A stretch of 64,000 nt of DNA, taken from JAQGMV01 sp035626595. Lineage in GTDB: Bacteria; Pseudomonadota; Gammaproteobacteria; Burkholderiales; SG8-41. Positions 7,484 to 16,659 of the stretch are shown here, piece by piece. Numbering within the stretch: the stretch's first letter is position 1; every line of letters begins with the position of its first letter. Position numbers and translations under genes: made by a program. Where the stretch lies: assembly GCA_035626595.1 (NCBI GenBank), contig DASPNJ010000037.1, positions 1 to 64,000 on the forward strand, given 5' to 3'. The notes below the pieces were generated by a model, which saw only the letters and a program-made list of their open reading frames with translations, made no database searches and had not been told where the DNA came from.

Positions 7484-8618
7484 GACAGAAGACAACATCA
7501 TCCTCGACGCCGTCGATCGCTTCCTCGAACGCGACGTTCGGCCCGTCGCCCACAAGCTCGAAGCCGCCGACGAATATCCGCGCGATATCGCTGACAAGCT
7601 CGCGGAGCTGGGGCTCTTCGGCGCGACGATCGGCGCCGACTACGGCGGCCTCGGTCTGCCGGCGGTGACGTACGCGAAGATCGTCGAGCGCGTCTCGGCG
7701 GTCTGGATGTCGATCTCCGGCATCTTCAATTCGCATCTCATCATGGCGGCCGCGGTCGAGCGCCACGGCACCGACGCGCAGAAGCGGTCGTATCTGCCGC
7801 GCTTCGCGAGCGGCGAGCTGCGCGGCGGCATCGCGCTCACCGAGCCCGATTGCGGCACCGATCTCCAGGCCATTCGCACGCAGGCGAGACGCGACGGCGA
7901 TCATTACGTCGTGAACGGCACCAAGACGTGGATTACCAACAGCGTCGAAGGTCGGATGCTCGCGGTGCTGGTGAAGACCAATCCGCGCGCCGAGCCCGCG
8001 CACAAAGGCATGAGCCTGCTGCTCGTCCCGAAGGGCCCGGGTGTCACGACGCGCAAGCTGGAGAAGCTCGGCTACCGCGGCGTCGATACCGGCGAGATCG
8101 TTCTCACCGACTGCCGCGTGCCGGCGGCCAATCTGGTCGGCGGCGAGGAGGGGCGGGGGCTCCAGCAGGTGCTGAGCGGGCTCGAGCTCGGACGGATCAA
8201 CGTCGCGGCCCGCGGCGTCGGCCTTGCGCGCGCGTGCCTCGAAGAGTCGCTGCGCTATGCGCAGATCCGCAAAACCTTCGGCAAACCGATCGCCGAGCAC
8301 CAGGCCATCCAGTTGAAGCTCGCGGACATGGCGACGCGCACCGAGGCCGCGCGCCTCCTCGTCGAATCGGCCGCGCGCGCCTACGACACCGGGCAGCGCT
8401 GCGATCTCGAGGCCGGCATGGCAAAGCTTTTCGCGACGGAGGCGGCGGTCGAGAACAGCCTCGAAGCGATGCGCATCCACGGCGCTTACGGTTATTCGAA
8501 GGAGCTCGATATCGAGCGCTACTACCGCGACGCGCCGCTCCTCGCGATCGGCGAAGGCACCAACGAGCTCCAGCGCATCATCATCGCGCGCCAGCTCGTC
8601 AAGCGTCACCCCGCCTGA
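7482..8618 (+). CDS. Acyl-CoA dehydrogenase
   Basis: A 378-residue flavoprotein that would oxidise an acyl-CoA to enoyl-CoA with electrons passed to ETF. The FAD/substrate blocks ALTEPDCGTDL and TKTWITNS, the arginine-rich YAQIRKTFGKPI block, HGAYGYSKELDIERYYRD and the catalytic-base motif IGEGTNELQ (Glu about residue 361) are intact. The start is GTG, lying at the edge of a dispersed repeat. The stop overlaps the next start (TGATG), so the CoA transferase is translationally coupled. Confidence 0.93.
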   Translation: MTEDNIILDAVDRFLERDVRPVAHKLEAADEYPRDIADKLAELGLFGATIGADYGGLGLPAVTYAKIVERVSAVWMSISGIFNSHLIMAAAVERHGTDAQKRSYLPRFASGELRGGIALTEPDCGTDLQAIRTQARRDGDHYVVNGTKTWITNSVEGRMLAVLVKTNPRAEPAHKGMSLLLVPKGPGVTTRKLEKLGYRGVDTGEIVLTDCRVPAANLVGGEEGRGLQQVLSGLELGRINVAARGVGLARACLEESLRYAQIRKTFGKPIAEHQAIQLKLADMATRTEAARLLVESAARAYDTGQRCDLEAGMAKLFATEAAVENSLEAMRIHGAYGYSKELDIERYYRDAPLLAIGEGTNELQRIIIARQLVKRHPA

Positions 8619-9805
8619 TGCTGCCACTGACCGGCGTTCGCGTCCTCGCCGTCGAGCAGTACGGCGCCGGACCGTTCGGCACGATGTTTCTCGCCGACCA
8701 GGGCGCGGAAGTCATCAAGATCGAGAATCCGAACGACGGCGGCGACATGTCGCGCGCGGTCGGACCGTATTTCTTCGAGCCCGGCGACAGCGAGTTTTTC
8801 GCGAGCTTCAACCGCAACAAGAAAAGCCTGACGCTCGATCTCTCCACGGCAGAAGGACGCGCGGTGATGCACGACCTGGTCCGCACCGCAGACGCCGTCG
8901 CATCGAACCTCCGCGGCGACGTGCCGGCGCGGCTCGGGCTCGTGTACGAGCGGCTGAAGGAATTCAATCCGAAGATCGTGTGCGCGCACCTGAGCGCTTA
9001 CGGCCGCACGGGACCGCGCGCGAGCTGGCCGGGCTTCGACTATCTCATGCAGGCGGAAGCGGGTTACTTCTCGCTGACCGGCGAGCCGGACACGCCGCCG
9101 ACGCGCTTCGGCCTTTCAATCGTCGACCTCATGACCGGACTCGGGCTCGCGTACGCGCTGCTCGCTGCGCTCACGGCCGCGCGCGCGACGGGCGAAGGCC
9201 GTGACATCGACGTGAGCCTCTTCGACATGGCGCTCTATAACACGAGCTATCTTGCGACCTGGTACCTGAACGAGGGCGTCGTGACGAAGCGCCTGCCGCG
9301 CTCGGCGCACCCGGCGCTGACGCCGTGCCAGCTCTACCGCACGCGCGATGGCTGGATCTATCTCATGTGCAACAAGGAGAAGTTCTGGCCGGCGTTGTGC
9401 GAGAAGCTGGGCCATCCGGAGTGGAGCGATGACGCGCGCTTCCGGACATTCGCGGACCGGTTGAAGAACCGCCCCGTCGTGCAGGAATTGCTCGACGCCG
9501 AGTTGGGGCAGCGCACTACGGCCGAATGGCTTTCACATTTCGCAGGCGCGGTGCCCGCCGCGCCGATCAACGATCTCGCGCAGGCGCTCGAGAACCCGTT
9601 TGTCACGGAGCGCGGCAAGCTGCAATCCCTGCCGCATCCCACGCGCGGCGCCTACCGCATGCTCGCGCCGCCGGTGCGCACTGACGGCGAAACCGCGCCC
9701 GCCCATCCCGCGCCGGCGCTCGGCGAGCACACCGAAGCGCTGTTGCGCGAGATCGGCTACGACGACTCCCGCATCGCCGCGCTCCGCACCGCCAAAGTCA
9801 TCTAA
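8618..9805 (+). CDS. Class III CoA transferase (CaiB/BaiF)
   Basis: A 395-residue family III CoA transferase. It begins LPLTGVRVLAVEQYGAGPFG, then DQGAEVIKIENP, FASFNRNKKSLTLDL and GFDYLMQAEAGYFSLTGEP. The Asp in the SIVDLMTGLGLAYAL segment corresponds to the region of the catalytic aspartate. It would move CoA between a carboxylic acid and an acyl-CoA donor. The start ATG overlaps the stop of the acyl-CoA dehydrogenase. With the MaoC hydratase upstream, the three genes form a compact activation, oxidation and hydration unit. Confidence 0.92.
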   Translation: MLPLTGVRVLAVEQYGAGPFGTMFLADQGAEVIKIENPNDGGDMSRAVGPYFFEPGDSEFFASFNRNKKSLTLDLSTAEGRAVMHDLVRTADAVASNLRGDVPARLGLVYERLKEFNPKIVCAHLSAYGRTGPRASWPGFDYLMQAEAGYFSLTGEPDTPPTRFGLSIVDLMTGLGLAYALLAALTAARATGEGRDIDVSLFDMALYNTSYLATWYLNEGVVTKRLPRSAHPALTPCQLYRTRDGWIYLMCNKEKFWPALCEKLGHPEWSDDARFRTFADRLKNRPVVQELLDAELGQRTTAEWLSHFAGAVPAAPINDLAQALENPFVTERGKLQSLPHPTRGAYRMLAPPVRTDGETAPAHPAPALGEHTEALLREIGYDDSRIAALRTAKVI

Positions 9806-9816
9806 CACCGCCGTCC

Positions 9817-10347
9817 CTAACCCGCGCGGATGACGCCGCAGGCCAGCCGCGCGCCGGCGTTGCCGGTCGGCTGCGTCTTGTAATCGTCGGGGTCGGCGTG
9901 AACGATGACGGCGCGGCCGATGACGCTGGCCGGTCCCGGCGTGACGGTGATGACGTCCATATCGGCGGCGAGCTTCGCGCGGCCGTTCTTCGCCGCTTTC
10001 AAGGCCGGCAGATCCCCGGCGTGCCGCTCGGTCGTGTTCGGATGAGCGTGCGGTTTGTTGTGTGGATTGAAGTGCCCCTTGGCGCTCATGCCGTCGCCGG
10101 AGCTGCAATCGCCGACTTCGTGGATGTGCAGCCCGTGCTCCTGTCCCGGTTTGAGCCCCTGCACGTTCACGAGGACGCGAACCTTGCCGCCGACCTCCTC
10201 GAACGTCGCTTCACCGAAGGTTTTGTTGCCCTTCGTCGGCTGCAACTGCGCAGTCGCGCGCGCGGGTTCCGTGGACGTCGGCGCCGTTTCGCACCCCGTG
10301 AGCAGGAGGGCTGCGGCGGCTGTGGCTGAGATCAGGACAGCTTTCAT
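9817..10347 (-). CDS. sodC: Periplasmic Cu/Zn superoxide dismutase, lipoprotein form
   Basis: Converts superoxide to peroxide and oxygen outside the cytoplasm. The 176 residues start with a lipobox signal (LLLTGCE, Cys about 19). Copper and zinc ligands appear in GLHIHEVGDCSS, GHFNP, HAHP, HAGDLP and VIVHADPDDYKTQPTG, and the C-terminal ARLACGVI holds the second disulfide cysteine. All metal ligands seem intact. It is the last minus-strand gene behind a TauD-like gene and TRAP genes; the 16-bp gap suggests co-transcription, but its role there is not obvious. Confidence 0.95.
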   Translation of the reverse strand: MKAVLISATAAAALLLTGCETAPTSTEPARATAQLQPTKGNKTFGEATFEEVGGKVRVLVNVQGLKPGQEHGLHIHEVGDCSSGDGMSAKGHFNPHNKPHAHPNTTERHAGDLPALKAAKNGRAKLAADMDVITVTPGPASVIGRAVIVHADPDDYKTQPTGNAGARLACGVIRAG

Positions 10348-10363
10348 GTGTGGGCTCCTTTTG

Positions 10364-11212
10364 TTATCTCGGCGTATCGCCGGCTAGCGTAACGCGGTGC
10401 ATCACGCGCCGAAAGCCGTGGTAGTCGTTCACCGGAAAGTGCTGCGTGCAGCGATTGTCCCAGAACGCAAGCGAGCCGGGCTGCCAGGTGAAGCGGCAGG
10501 TGAGCTCGGGACGGATCTGGTGCCTGAACAGGTACTCGAGGAGCGGTTTGCTTTCGTCCTCCGACCAGCCCTTGAAATGCGTCGTGTGACCGACGTTCAC
10601 GTAAAGCGCCTTGCGGCCGGTCTCGGGGTGGGTGCGCACCACCGGGTGCTCCCCGATCAGCGTCTTGTTCTCTTCACCCGCCGCGCGCAGCGCATCTTCG
10701 CGCGTCTTCGAGGCCTCGGCCTTGAGAGAGCTGTTGATGCCGATCACGCCGTCGAGCGCGCGTTTGAGCCCGTCCGACAGCGTCTCGTACGCGAGGTATT
10801 GATTCGCGAACAGCGTATCACCGCCGTACCGCGGGACCTCCAGCGCGTACAACATGCTCGCCATCGGCGGGCGTTCGAGATACGTCGTATCCGAATGCCA
10901 GATGCCGCCGAAATTCACGCGCTCGTGAGGAAGCTTCATCACGGGCGTGATCAGCGGACACTCGGGCAGCCCCTTGAGCTGGGGGTAGCCCATCGGCTCG
11001 CCGAAGCGCGCCGCGAACGCGAGCTGCTGCTGCGGCGTGAGCCGCTGATCGCGCAGGAAGATCACGAGATGGTCGAGCCATGCGCTGCGGATTTCCGCAA
11101 CGACGTCCTCGTCGAGCGGCTGCGATGCATCGAAGCCGCCGATCTCGGCGCCGAGCGCGCCGGCAACCGGACGCACTTCAATGCAGCGATAGATTCGAGA
11201 GGGTGCGTTCAT
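10364..11212 (-). CDS. TauD/TfdA-family Fe(II)/2-oxoglutarate dioxygenase
   Basis: A 282-residue oxygenase. The facial-triad HxD is in GGIWHSDTTYLERPPM (about residue 105) and the distal His in FRRVMHRVTLAGD (about 273). The 2-oxoglutarate arginine lies just after it. WDNRCTQHFPVNDYHG is the typical C-terminal block. Substrates in this family include taurine, alkylsulfates and phenoxyacetates. Here the gene follows the TRAP transporter by 11 bp, suggesting that it acts on the imported organic acid. Confidence 0.9.
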   Translation of the reverse strand: MNAPSRIYRCIEVRPVAGALGAEIGGFDASQPLDEDVVAEIRSAWLDHLVIFLRDQRLTPQQQLAFAARFGEPMGYPQLKGLPECPLITPVMKLPHERVNFGGIWHSDTTYLERPPMASMLYALEVPRYGGDTLFANQYLAYETLSDGLKRALDGVIGINSSLKAEASKTREDALRAAGEENKTLIGEHPVVRTHPETGRKALYVNVGHTTHFKGWSEDESKPLLEYLFRHQIRPELTCRFTWQPGSLAFWDNRCTQHFPVNDYHGFRRVMHRVTLAGDTPR

Positions 11213-11223
11213 CGCTCAGGGCG

Positions 11224-12507
11224 TTACTTGAACACGTCTGTCACGAGCAGGTTCGGGAGCCACGTGGCGAGCTCGGGAAAGAAGATTACCAATACGAGCA
11301 CCGTTATGTCGCCGAGGAAAAAGGGGATCGTGCCCTTCAGCACCGACTGAATCGGAATCTTCGAGGTGCCGCTCACCGTGAAGATGTTGAGCCCGATCGG
11401 CGGTGTTACGACGCCGGTCTCCGCGTTGAGCGCGATCAGTATGCCCAGATGTATCGGATCGATATTGAGCGCCATGGCGATGGGAAAGACCACGGGCACC
11501 GTCAGCAGCACCATCGCGACACCGTCCACGAGCATGCCCAGTATGAGCAATATGCCCATGAACGCGAAGATGAAGCCGAGTGGCGAAAGGCCCAGGCTCA
11601 CCACGGCCTCGGTGATCTTCTGCGGCCAGTACAGATTGGCCGCGACGAACTGGAACACGCCCACGCTGCCGACCAGGAACAGGATTACGGCCGTCAGGTT
11701 GAGCGACTTCGCTGCGACCGGCAGGATCTGCTTCACGAACTCGCCGCGTTTCCTGATAAGGCCGTACAGCAGCGCGTAGCCGCACGCGGCAGCCGCCGCT
11801 TCCGTCGGGGTAAACAGACCGCCGTAAAGCCCGCCGAGTATGACCACCGGCATGCCGAGCGCCGGCAAGGCCCCGCGGGTTTCCGGCCATAGACGCTTTA
11901 CATCGAACCTGCCGCGCGGCAGCTTGAGATAAATCGCGATGCCCATGACCGTGAGGATATTGCCCAGCGCGAGCAGCAGTCCCGGGATGACGCCCGCGAA
12001 AAAGAGGCGCACTACCGAAGTCTCGGTGACGATCCCGTACAGCAGCAGCAGGATGCTCGGCGGGATCATGATGGCGATGCCGCCCGCGGTCGCTACCAAT
12101 CCGGCCGCAAGCCACGGCGGGTAGCCGCGCTTGGTCATCTCGGGAATGGCGATCACGCTCATTGCCGCAGCCATCGCGACACTGGAACCGGAGATTGCGC
12201 CGAACAGCACGCATGCAACCACGGTTGCGACTCCGAAGCCACCCGGCAGCCATCCGACCAGCGCGTCGGCAAACCGGAAGAGCTGCGAGACGAGGCCGGT
12301 GCGCTCCATCAGGAATCCCGCGAAGATGAAGAGCGGGATCGCCATCAGCGAATAGCGGCCGATGAAATTGAAGAATGACCGGAATATCGCCTCGCTGTTC
12401 AGCAGCGGATCGGCGGCGACGGTGGCAGCCGCCGCGAGGCTCAACGCAATGCCGATCGGCACCGCGAGCAGCAGCAATACGAACAGCACGATGCCGGTGA
12501 CCGCCAT
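11224..12507 (-). CDS. dctM: TRAP transporter large permease
   Basis: A 427-residue membrane protein with about 12 helices, the usual DctM length. Family blocks include PLFIFAGFLMERTGL, GISGSS-like FGAISGSSVAMAAAM, and VATAGGIAIMIPPSILLLLYGI. It drives Na+- or H+-coupled import of an organic acid delivered by the binding protein. It is third in the operon behind the receptor and the small permease. The 93-bp gap to the small-permease gene (12508-12600) contains a short repeat-like run and no gene. Confidence 0.95.
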   Translation of the reverse strand: MAVTGIVLFVLLLLAVPIGIALSLAAAATVAADPLLNSEAIFRSFFNFIGRYSLMAIPLFIFAGFLMERTGLVSQLFRFADALVGWLPGGFGVATVVACVLFGAISGSSVAMAAAMSVIAIPEMTKRGYPPWLAAGLVATAGGIAIMIPPSILLLLYGIVTETSVVRLFFAGVIPGLLLALGNILTVMGIAIYLKLPRGRFDVKRLWPETRGALPALGMPVVILGGLYGGLFTPTEAAAAACGYALLYGLIRKRGEFVKQILPVAAKSLNLTAVILFLVGSVGVFQFVAANLYWPQKITEAVVSLGLSPLGFIFAFMGILLILGMLVDGVAMVLLTVPVVFPIAMALNIDPIHLGILIALNAETGVVTPPIGLNIFTVSGTSKIPIQSVLKGTIPFFLGDITVLVLVIFFPELATWLPNLLVTDVFK

Positions 12508-12600
12508 CCGCTCCTCCGGATAATCTACGTCGCTCGTTCGCTGCGCTCCGGGCGCAACGACAGAGCCTACGCGCCTATCGGCGCTGCTTTATGTCGGTGC

Positions 12601-13152
12601 CTACTCGAGCACCGGGGTTTCTTCTCGAGGCTCCTCGAGCACGGTTACGCCGCGCAGTGCCTGGATGGCGCGGTAGATCTGGAAGAACAGCGTCACGGCC
12701 ATGAACGTAAAACCGGCGACGAGCGTCGCCAGGAACGGCCACATCGGAAACGAGAGGCTCTCTGTGCGCGATTCGTAGTTGATGCTGTCGTGGACTTCCG
12801 GCAGTCCCCACCACGCGAGCGCGAGGAGATAGACGAATGCCACGGTCGACGCGAAGAGCCGGATCGCCTCGGCCGCGCGTTTGGCGCGCGGCCCCACCGA
12901 ATCCAGCGTTTCGACGACGATGGTGACGGTGAGATGCTCGTTGTGCCGTTGCGAGATGCCGAAGTACAGGAAAACCGCGCTCAGGATGAAGAACGTGACC
13001 GCATCTCCCTGCCATTCGTAGGAGAAGCCGAGCACGTATCTGCGGAAGATCTCGACCAGCGCGAGCAGCGTGCAGCCGACCAGGAGCACGGCGGCGATGC
13101 GTCCCAGGACCTGGTCCTGGAACGCCCGCCATATTGCGTACGCTTTCTCCAC
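12601..13152 (-). CDS. dctQ: TRAP transporter small permease
   Basis: A 183-residue DctQ protein with four membrane helices. The signature appears as LALVEIFRRYVLGFSYEWQG near residue 30, followed by AVFLYFGISQRHNEHLTV. It pairs with the large permease encoded downstream. The gene is preceded by the receptor gene after 23 bp. The C-terminal tail is acidic (VLEEPREETPVLE). Confidence 0.92.
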   Translation of the reverse strand: MEKAYAIWRAFQDQVLGRIAAVLLVGCTLLALVEIFRRYVLGFSYEWQGDAVTFFILSAVFLYFGISQRHNEHLTVTIVVETLDSVGPRAKRAAEAIRLFASTVAFVYLLALAWWGLPEVHDSINYESRTESLSFPMWPFLATLVAGFTFMAVTLFFQIYRAIQALRGVTVLEEPREETPVLE

Positions 13153-13175
13153 GCGTTACAAGCGGCGCCGGAGCG

Positions 13176-14315
13176 CTACTTGATCACGATCTTGGAGGCG
13201 TGTTTCGAGCAGTCCACCTTCTCGATCCACGAGCTGCCGACCGGGTGCTGCTTCGAAAGCTCGCGGCCCTCCTGCGCGAACGTGTCCACCCACTTGTGCG
13301 CGTCGGCCGGGGTCTTGGTCTTGATGTACTTGATGGTCGAATCGCCCACGGCGGAGGTCATCGCCGTCACTTCCTTCGGGTTCATCCAGTACACGCCGGG
13401 CTTGTTGGGATCCTTGGTGCCGTACTTCTCGTACGTCATCTTGTCCACGCACCAGTTGATCTCTTTCTGGAACTGGATCGTCTCGTTGATGAGCCCCGTG
13501 AGCGCTTTCTGCGTGGCCGGCGTCAGGCGGTCGAACCAGCGGCGGCTCGCGGCGACCATGTAGTAGTCGCCGGTGAACGCGCCGGCGCCACCCGTCGTGT
13601 AGAAGGGCGCCTGCTCGCGCACCGAGAGCCATCCGCCGATGCTCGTCATGAGGCCGTCGACCACGCCGGATTCGAGCGCATTCGGCACCTCGCCGAAGGC
13701 CATCACGATCGGGTTGGCGCGCCACGCTTCGAGCGCGGCGTTTTCCACCGGGCCCATGCTGCGCACCTTGCGGCCGCCGAAGTCCTCGGGTTTCAGATAG
13801 CGCTTCTTGCCGCCCACGCCCATGCCGAAACTCATGTGCGCGATACCGAAGACCTTGATCGCCTGGCGTTTCTCCAGGCGGTCGGTCAGCATGCGGAAAG
13901 TCTTCGTCTTCTCGAGCTGGTCCGCTGCGCCGGGCGTCGTGATGATCCCGGGTCCGACCATCGTCATCATCCACGGATCGACCGGCGCGGCCTTGCCGAT
14001 CTGCATCCATGTCATCTCGAGATTGCCCTGGCGCATCGCTTCGAAGGCTTCGGGAATCGTGTAGAGCGCGCCGGCGAAATAGGTGCGCACTTCACTGCCC
14101 GGGATCACCTGCGGCAGGCGGTCCTGGAAGTGCTTCATCGCGATGCCGGCGGGATGCGGCGGAGGCGTGAAGTCGGCGGCGAATCGCAGCACGACTTTTT
14201 GCGGTTTGTCCTGCGCCTGCGCGTGCGGGGTAAACGGTAAGGCGGTTGTGAGCGCGGCGAGAGCGAATGCTGCGAATGCGCGCGCGGTGTGGCGATGCAC
14301 CGGGATCTGTTGCAT
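13176..14315 (-). CDS. dctP: TRAP transporter substrate-binding protein
   Basis: Periplasmic receptor of 379 residues. The signal peptide (RAFAAFALAALTTALPFTPHAQAQ) is cleaved near residue 33. Mature blocks GNLEMTWMQIGKAAPVDPWM, KVFGIAHMSFGMGVGGKK, GGRKVRSMGPVENAALEAW and GVVDGLMTSIGGW fit the DctP family, including the Arg that binds the substrate carboxylate. It is the promoter-proximal gene of a TRAP-dioxygenase operon, with the likely promoter in 14316-14438. Confidence 0.92.
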   Translation of the reverse strand: MQQIPVHRHTARAFAAFALAALTTALPFTPHAQAQDKPQKVVLRFAADFTPPPHPAGIAMKHFQDRLPQVIPGSEVRTYFAGALYTIPEAFEAMRQGNLEMTWMQIGKAAPVDPWMMTMVGPGIITTPGAADQLEKTKTFRMLTDRLEKRQAIKVFGIAHMSFGMGVGGKKRYLKPEDFGGRKVRSMGPVENAALEAWRANPIVMAFGEVPNALESGVVDGLMTSIGGWLSVREQAPFYTTGGAGAFTGDYYMVAASRRWFDRLTPATQKALTGLINETIQFQKEINWCVDKMTYEKYGTKDPNKPGVYWMNPKEVTAMTSAVGDSTIKYIKTKTPADAHKWVDTFAQEGRELSKQHPVGSSWIEKVDCSKHASKIVIK

Positions 14316-14438
14316 GTGCTCCTCCAGTAGACGTTGTACTGCGAACGCCGCTCGTATCGGCGGCTTTGAGTGAGCGTGCGGCGGTCACGCTATACGTACC
14401 TGCAGTGCAGCGTCAACAGGGCTGGAGCGCCCTCCGGG

Positions 14439-15587
14439 CTAATCCTCCTTGATAGGCCCGCCTATCGTTCCGTGCTCACCGACCCGCGGCGCCGCGCGCT
14501 CGTACGCGGGCCGCTCGCCGTCGAAGCGCAGCGGCAGTCCGAGCGTGGGGAGCGCGCCTCCGGGGCCCTGCTGGATGATGCCGAGGGCGCGCGCCTGTGG
14601 GTCGTCGGGGATCTGGTCGATGCGCTGCACCGGGGCATTCGGCACGCCCGCCGCGTCCAGCAGCCCGCGCACTTCGACCAGCGTGTATTTCTCCACCTCG
14701 GTCTGGATGAGCGGAATCAGCTCGCGCCGGTGCTTCACGCGATCGCCGTTCGTCACGAACCGCGCGTCTTGCGCGAGCTCGGGTATGCCGAGCGCGGCAA
14801 CGAGCCTCGCGAACAGGTTGTCGTTGCCGCCGCCGATCACGATCCAGCCGTCGCTCGCGCTAAACGCCTGGTAGGGCACGATTCCGGAAGCGCCCGAGCC
14901 CTGCGGTTTCATGCGGCGCGGTTGCATCGTCACGCTCGCGATCTGGATGGTTTCGTAAGCGAGCGCGGTCTCGAAGAGCGAAGTCTCGACGAGGCCGCCG
15001 CGGCCGGTCTTCAACCGATCGAGCAGGCTCGCGACGATGCCGATCGCCGCCCACATGCCTGAACCCTGATCCGTCATCGCGACCGGCACGCGAATCGGCG
15101 GGCGCGTCTCGTCTTCGCCCGTGATGCTCATGAGCCCGCCGTACGCCTGCATGAGCGGATCGTAGCCCGGCTTGTCGTCGAGCGGTCCGCCGCGGCCGAA
15201 CGCGCCGATGTCGCAGTACACGAGCGCGGGCTTGAGCGCGAGGAGCTTCTCGGGCCCCAGCCCGCGCTCCTTCGCCATACCCGGCCGCAGGTTGAAGATG
15301 ACGGCATCGGCGCGCTCGACGATGAGCTTCTCCAGCGCGTCGCGCTGCTGCGGGTCGCTCAACTCCGCGACGACCGAGCGCTTGCCGCGGTTCAGCGCGA
15401 CGAAATGCGCCGCCGAGCCGTCCCAGAACGGCGGGCCCCACGCGCGCGCGAAGTCGCCGGTCTTCGGCGGCTCGATCTTGATCACGTCGGCGCCGAGCTC
15501 GGCGAGGATCAGCCCCGCATACGGGCCGGCCACGCTGTTGCCGACTTCGATGACGCAGTAGCCGCGCAGCGGCTTAGAGCTCGCCAT
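14439..15587 (-). CDS. Class III CoA transferase (CaiB/BaiF)
   Basis: A 382-residue family III CoA transferase. It opens with LRGYCVIEVGNSVAGPYAG, then LGADVIKIEPPKTGDFAR, FVALNRGKRSVVAEL and PGYDPLMQAYGGLMSITGED. The AMTDQGSGMWAAIGI segment includes the catalytic-aspartate region. A ribosome-binding GAGG lies before the ATG. It is on the same strand as, and 123 bp upstream of, the TRAP receptor gene, so it may activate the acid that the TRAP system imports. Confidence 0.92.
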   Translation of the reverse strand: MASSKPLRGYCVIEVGNSVAGPYAGLILAELGADVIKIEPPKTGDFARAWGPPFWDGSAAHFVALNRGKRSVVAELSDPQQRDALEKLIVERADAVIFNLRPGMAKERGLGPEKLLALKPALVYCDIGAFGRGGPLDDKPGYDPLMQAYGGLMSITGEDETRPPIRVPVAMTDQGSGMWAAIGIVASLLDRLKTGRGGLVETSLFETALAYETIQIASVTMQPRRMKPQGSGASGIVPYQAFSASDGWIVIGGGNDNLFARLVAALGIPELAQDARFVTNGDRVKHRRELIPLIQTEVEKYTLVEVRGLLDAAGVPNAPVQRIDQIPDDPQARALGIIQQGPGGALPTLGLPLRFDGERPAYERAAPRVGEHGTIGGPIKED

Positions 15588-15622
15588 GTCTGCGCCTCAT
15601 GCTAGTCCGCATGTTTCTCCAA

Positions 15623-16108
15623 TCACGCGCCCCGAAAGAGTTTGTTGTAGTCGAATGGGCGAATCGTCCGGCTAGTAATGGTCCTGGCGTCCGCATGCGT
15701 TGCGTTGATCAGGACGACACGCGCCTCAGGAACGATCACCGAAGGCACCGTCAGCAGCGTGCTTCGCGACGATTTGTACCAGTTTGACCCGACATCCACG
15801 CTCGCCTTGCCCGCCGGCACCGCGCTCCACGCAACGTCGATTTTCTCCGGATCGATCTGTTCGCGCGCCTGCCAGACCTTCATCGGCACGTCGATCTTCA
15901 CGACAAAACGATTCAACGGCAGTCCGCCTGAATCGATGTGCGCGGCCGTTTCGAGCACCGCCAGCGCAATGGTCTCGGCAGCATAGACGACGTATTCGCC
16001 CGGCGCATTCCAGCGGCCGGGGTACTTTGCCGCGCCACCACCGGAAAGATCGTCTGCCTTGTATTCCCTGGTCTCAGCCGCGATGCGCCACAGGCTGAAG
16101 GACACCAT
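15623..16108 (-). CDS. RES-domain toxin (NAD+-degrading type)
   Basis: A 161-residue RES protein. The start at 16108 gives the family N-terminus (SLWRIA), and earlier in-frame residues run through the antitoxin gene in another frame. Key blocks are GGGAAKYPGRWNAPGEYVVY, ALAVLETAAH and SRSTLLTVPSVIVP, which hold the Arg, Glu and Ser of the RES name. Characterised members degrade NAD+ and stop growth unless neutralised. Its ATG overlaps the antitoxin stop (TAATG), the standard coupling for these pairs. The pair sits between a CoA transferase and an acyl-CoA dehydrogenase, like an insertion into a metabolic region. Confidence 0.88.
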   Translation of the reverse strand: MVSFSLWRIAAETREYKADDLSGGGAAKYPGRWNAPGEYVVYAAETIALAVLETAAHIDSGGLPLNRFVVKIDVPMKVWQAREQIDPEKIDVAWSAVPAGKASVDVGSNWYKSSRSTLLTVPSVIVPEARVVLINATHADARTITSRTIRPFDYNKLFRGA

Positions 16109-16641
16109 TACAGGTAGGCACCACTTTCCACTGCGCCGAGGAGCCGCGAGACGACCTCCAGGCCTGTAGGCGTGTCGAGGAGCTCGGCAGGTCTCTTGCC
16201 GCCCAGCGCGGGCTGCGGACGCTCGAGCCACTGCCCCAGCCATTTGCGGGCGTCGAAATTCTTCACGTCCGCGGTGCTGTTCTCGACGATGCTTTCGGCA
16301 ATCGCGAGCAGGCGAACCATGCCTACGGCCGCTTGCCCACCGGCGCCTGTAATGGCTTCGTTGGCCGCCGCCTTCTTTTCGGCTGTGGCTCTGGGCACTC
16401 CGATCATGCTGAACAGACGGCTCGTCGGTATGGCCATCTCCTTGGCCATGTCCTTCAAAAAGCGCCCGCCAACGCCGCTGCGCTCGACCTCGACCAGCTC
16501 GAGCGGCGTCGCATGCCGAATTTTTTCGACGAAGTCATCGATGCTCGTCTGTGCTCTGCGGAAAGGCTTTACATGACCGCCGGCAGCACGCGTGGCCGCG
16601 CGGGCGGTTCCCGACACCCGTTTTTTTGCTTTGGCCGTCAT
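16108..16641 (-). CDS. Xre/MbcA/ParS-type antitoxin (DUF2384)
   Basis: A 177-residue antitoxin for the RES toxin. The start at 16641 (MTAKAKKR) is chosen for its strong ribosome-binding site GGAGGGG. The middle carries a Xre-like helix-turn-helix region (about residues 50-95). The C-terminal DUF2384 part (FDARKWLGQWLERPQPALGGKRPAELL) ends in SRLLGAVESGAYL, the segment that inserts into the toxin active site in related complexes. It precedes the toxin gene and probably represses the operon through the inverted repeat at 16660-16677. Confidence 0.87.
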   Translation of the reverse strand: MTAKAKKRVSGTARAATRAAGGHVKPFRRAQTSIDDFVEKIRHATPLELVEVERSGVGGRFLKDMAKEMAIPTSRLFSMIGVPRATAEKKAAANEAITGAGGQAAVGMVRLLAIAESIVENSTADVKNFDARKWLGQWLERPQPALGGKRPAELLDTPTGLEVVSRLLGAVESGAYL

Positions 16642-16659
16642 CACCCCTCCGTCTTGACT

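Noticed and set aside
7425..8627. A 400-residue open frame on the minus strand opposite the acyl-CoA dehydrogenase
   Set aside because: It is a GC-rich shadow frame rich in Arg, Ala and Asp without any family pattern, while the plus strand encodes a clear enzyme.
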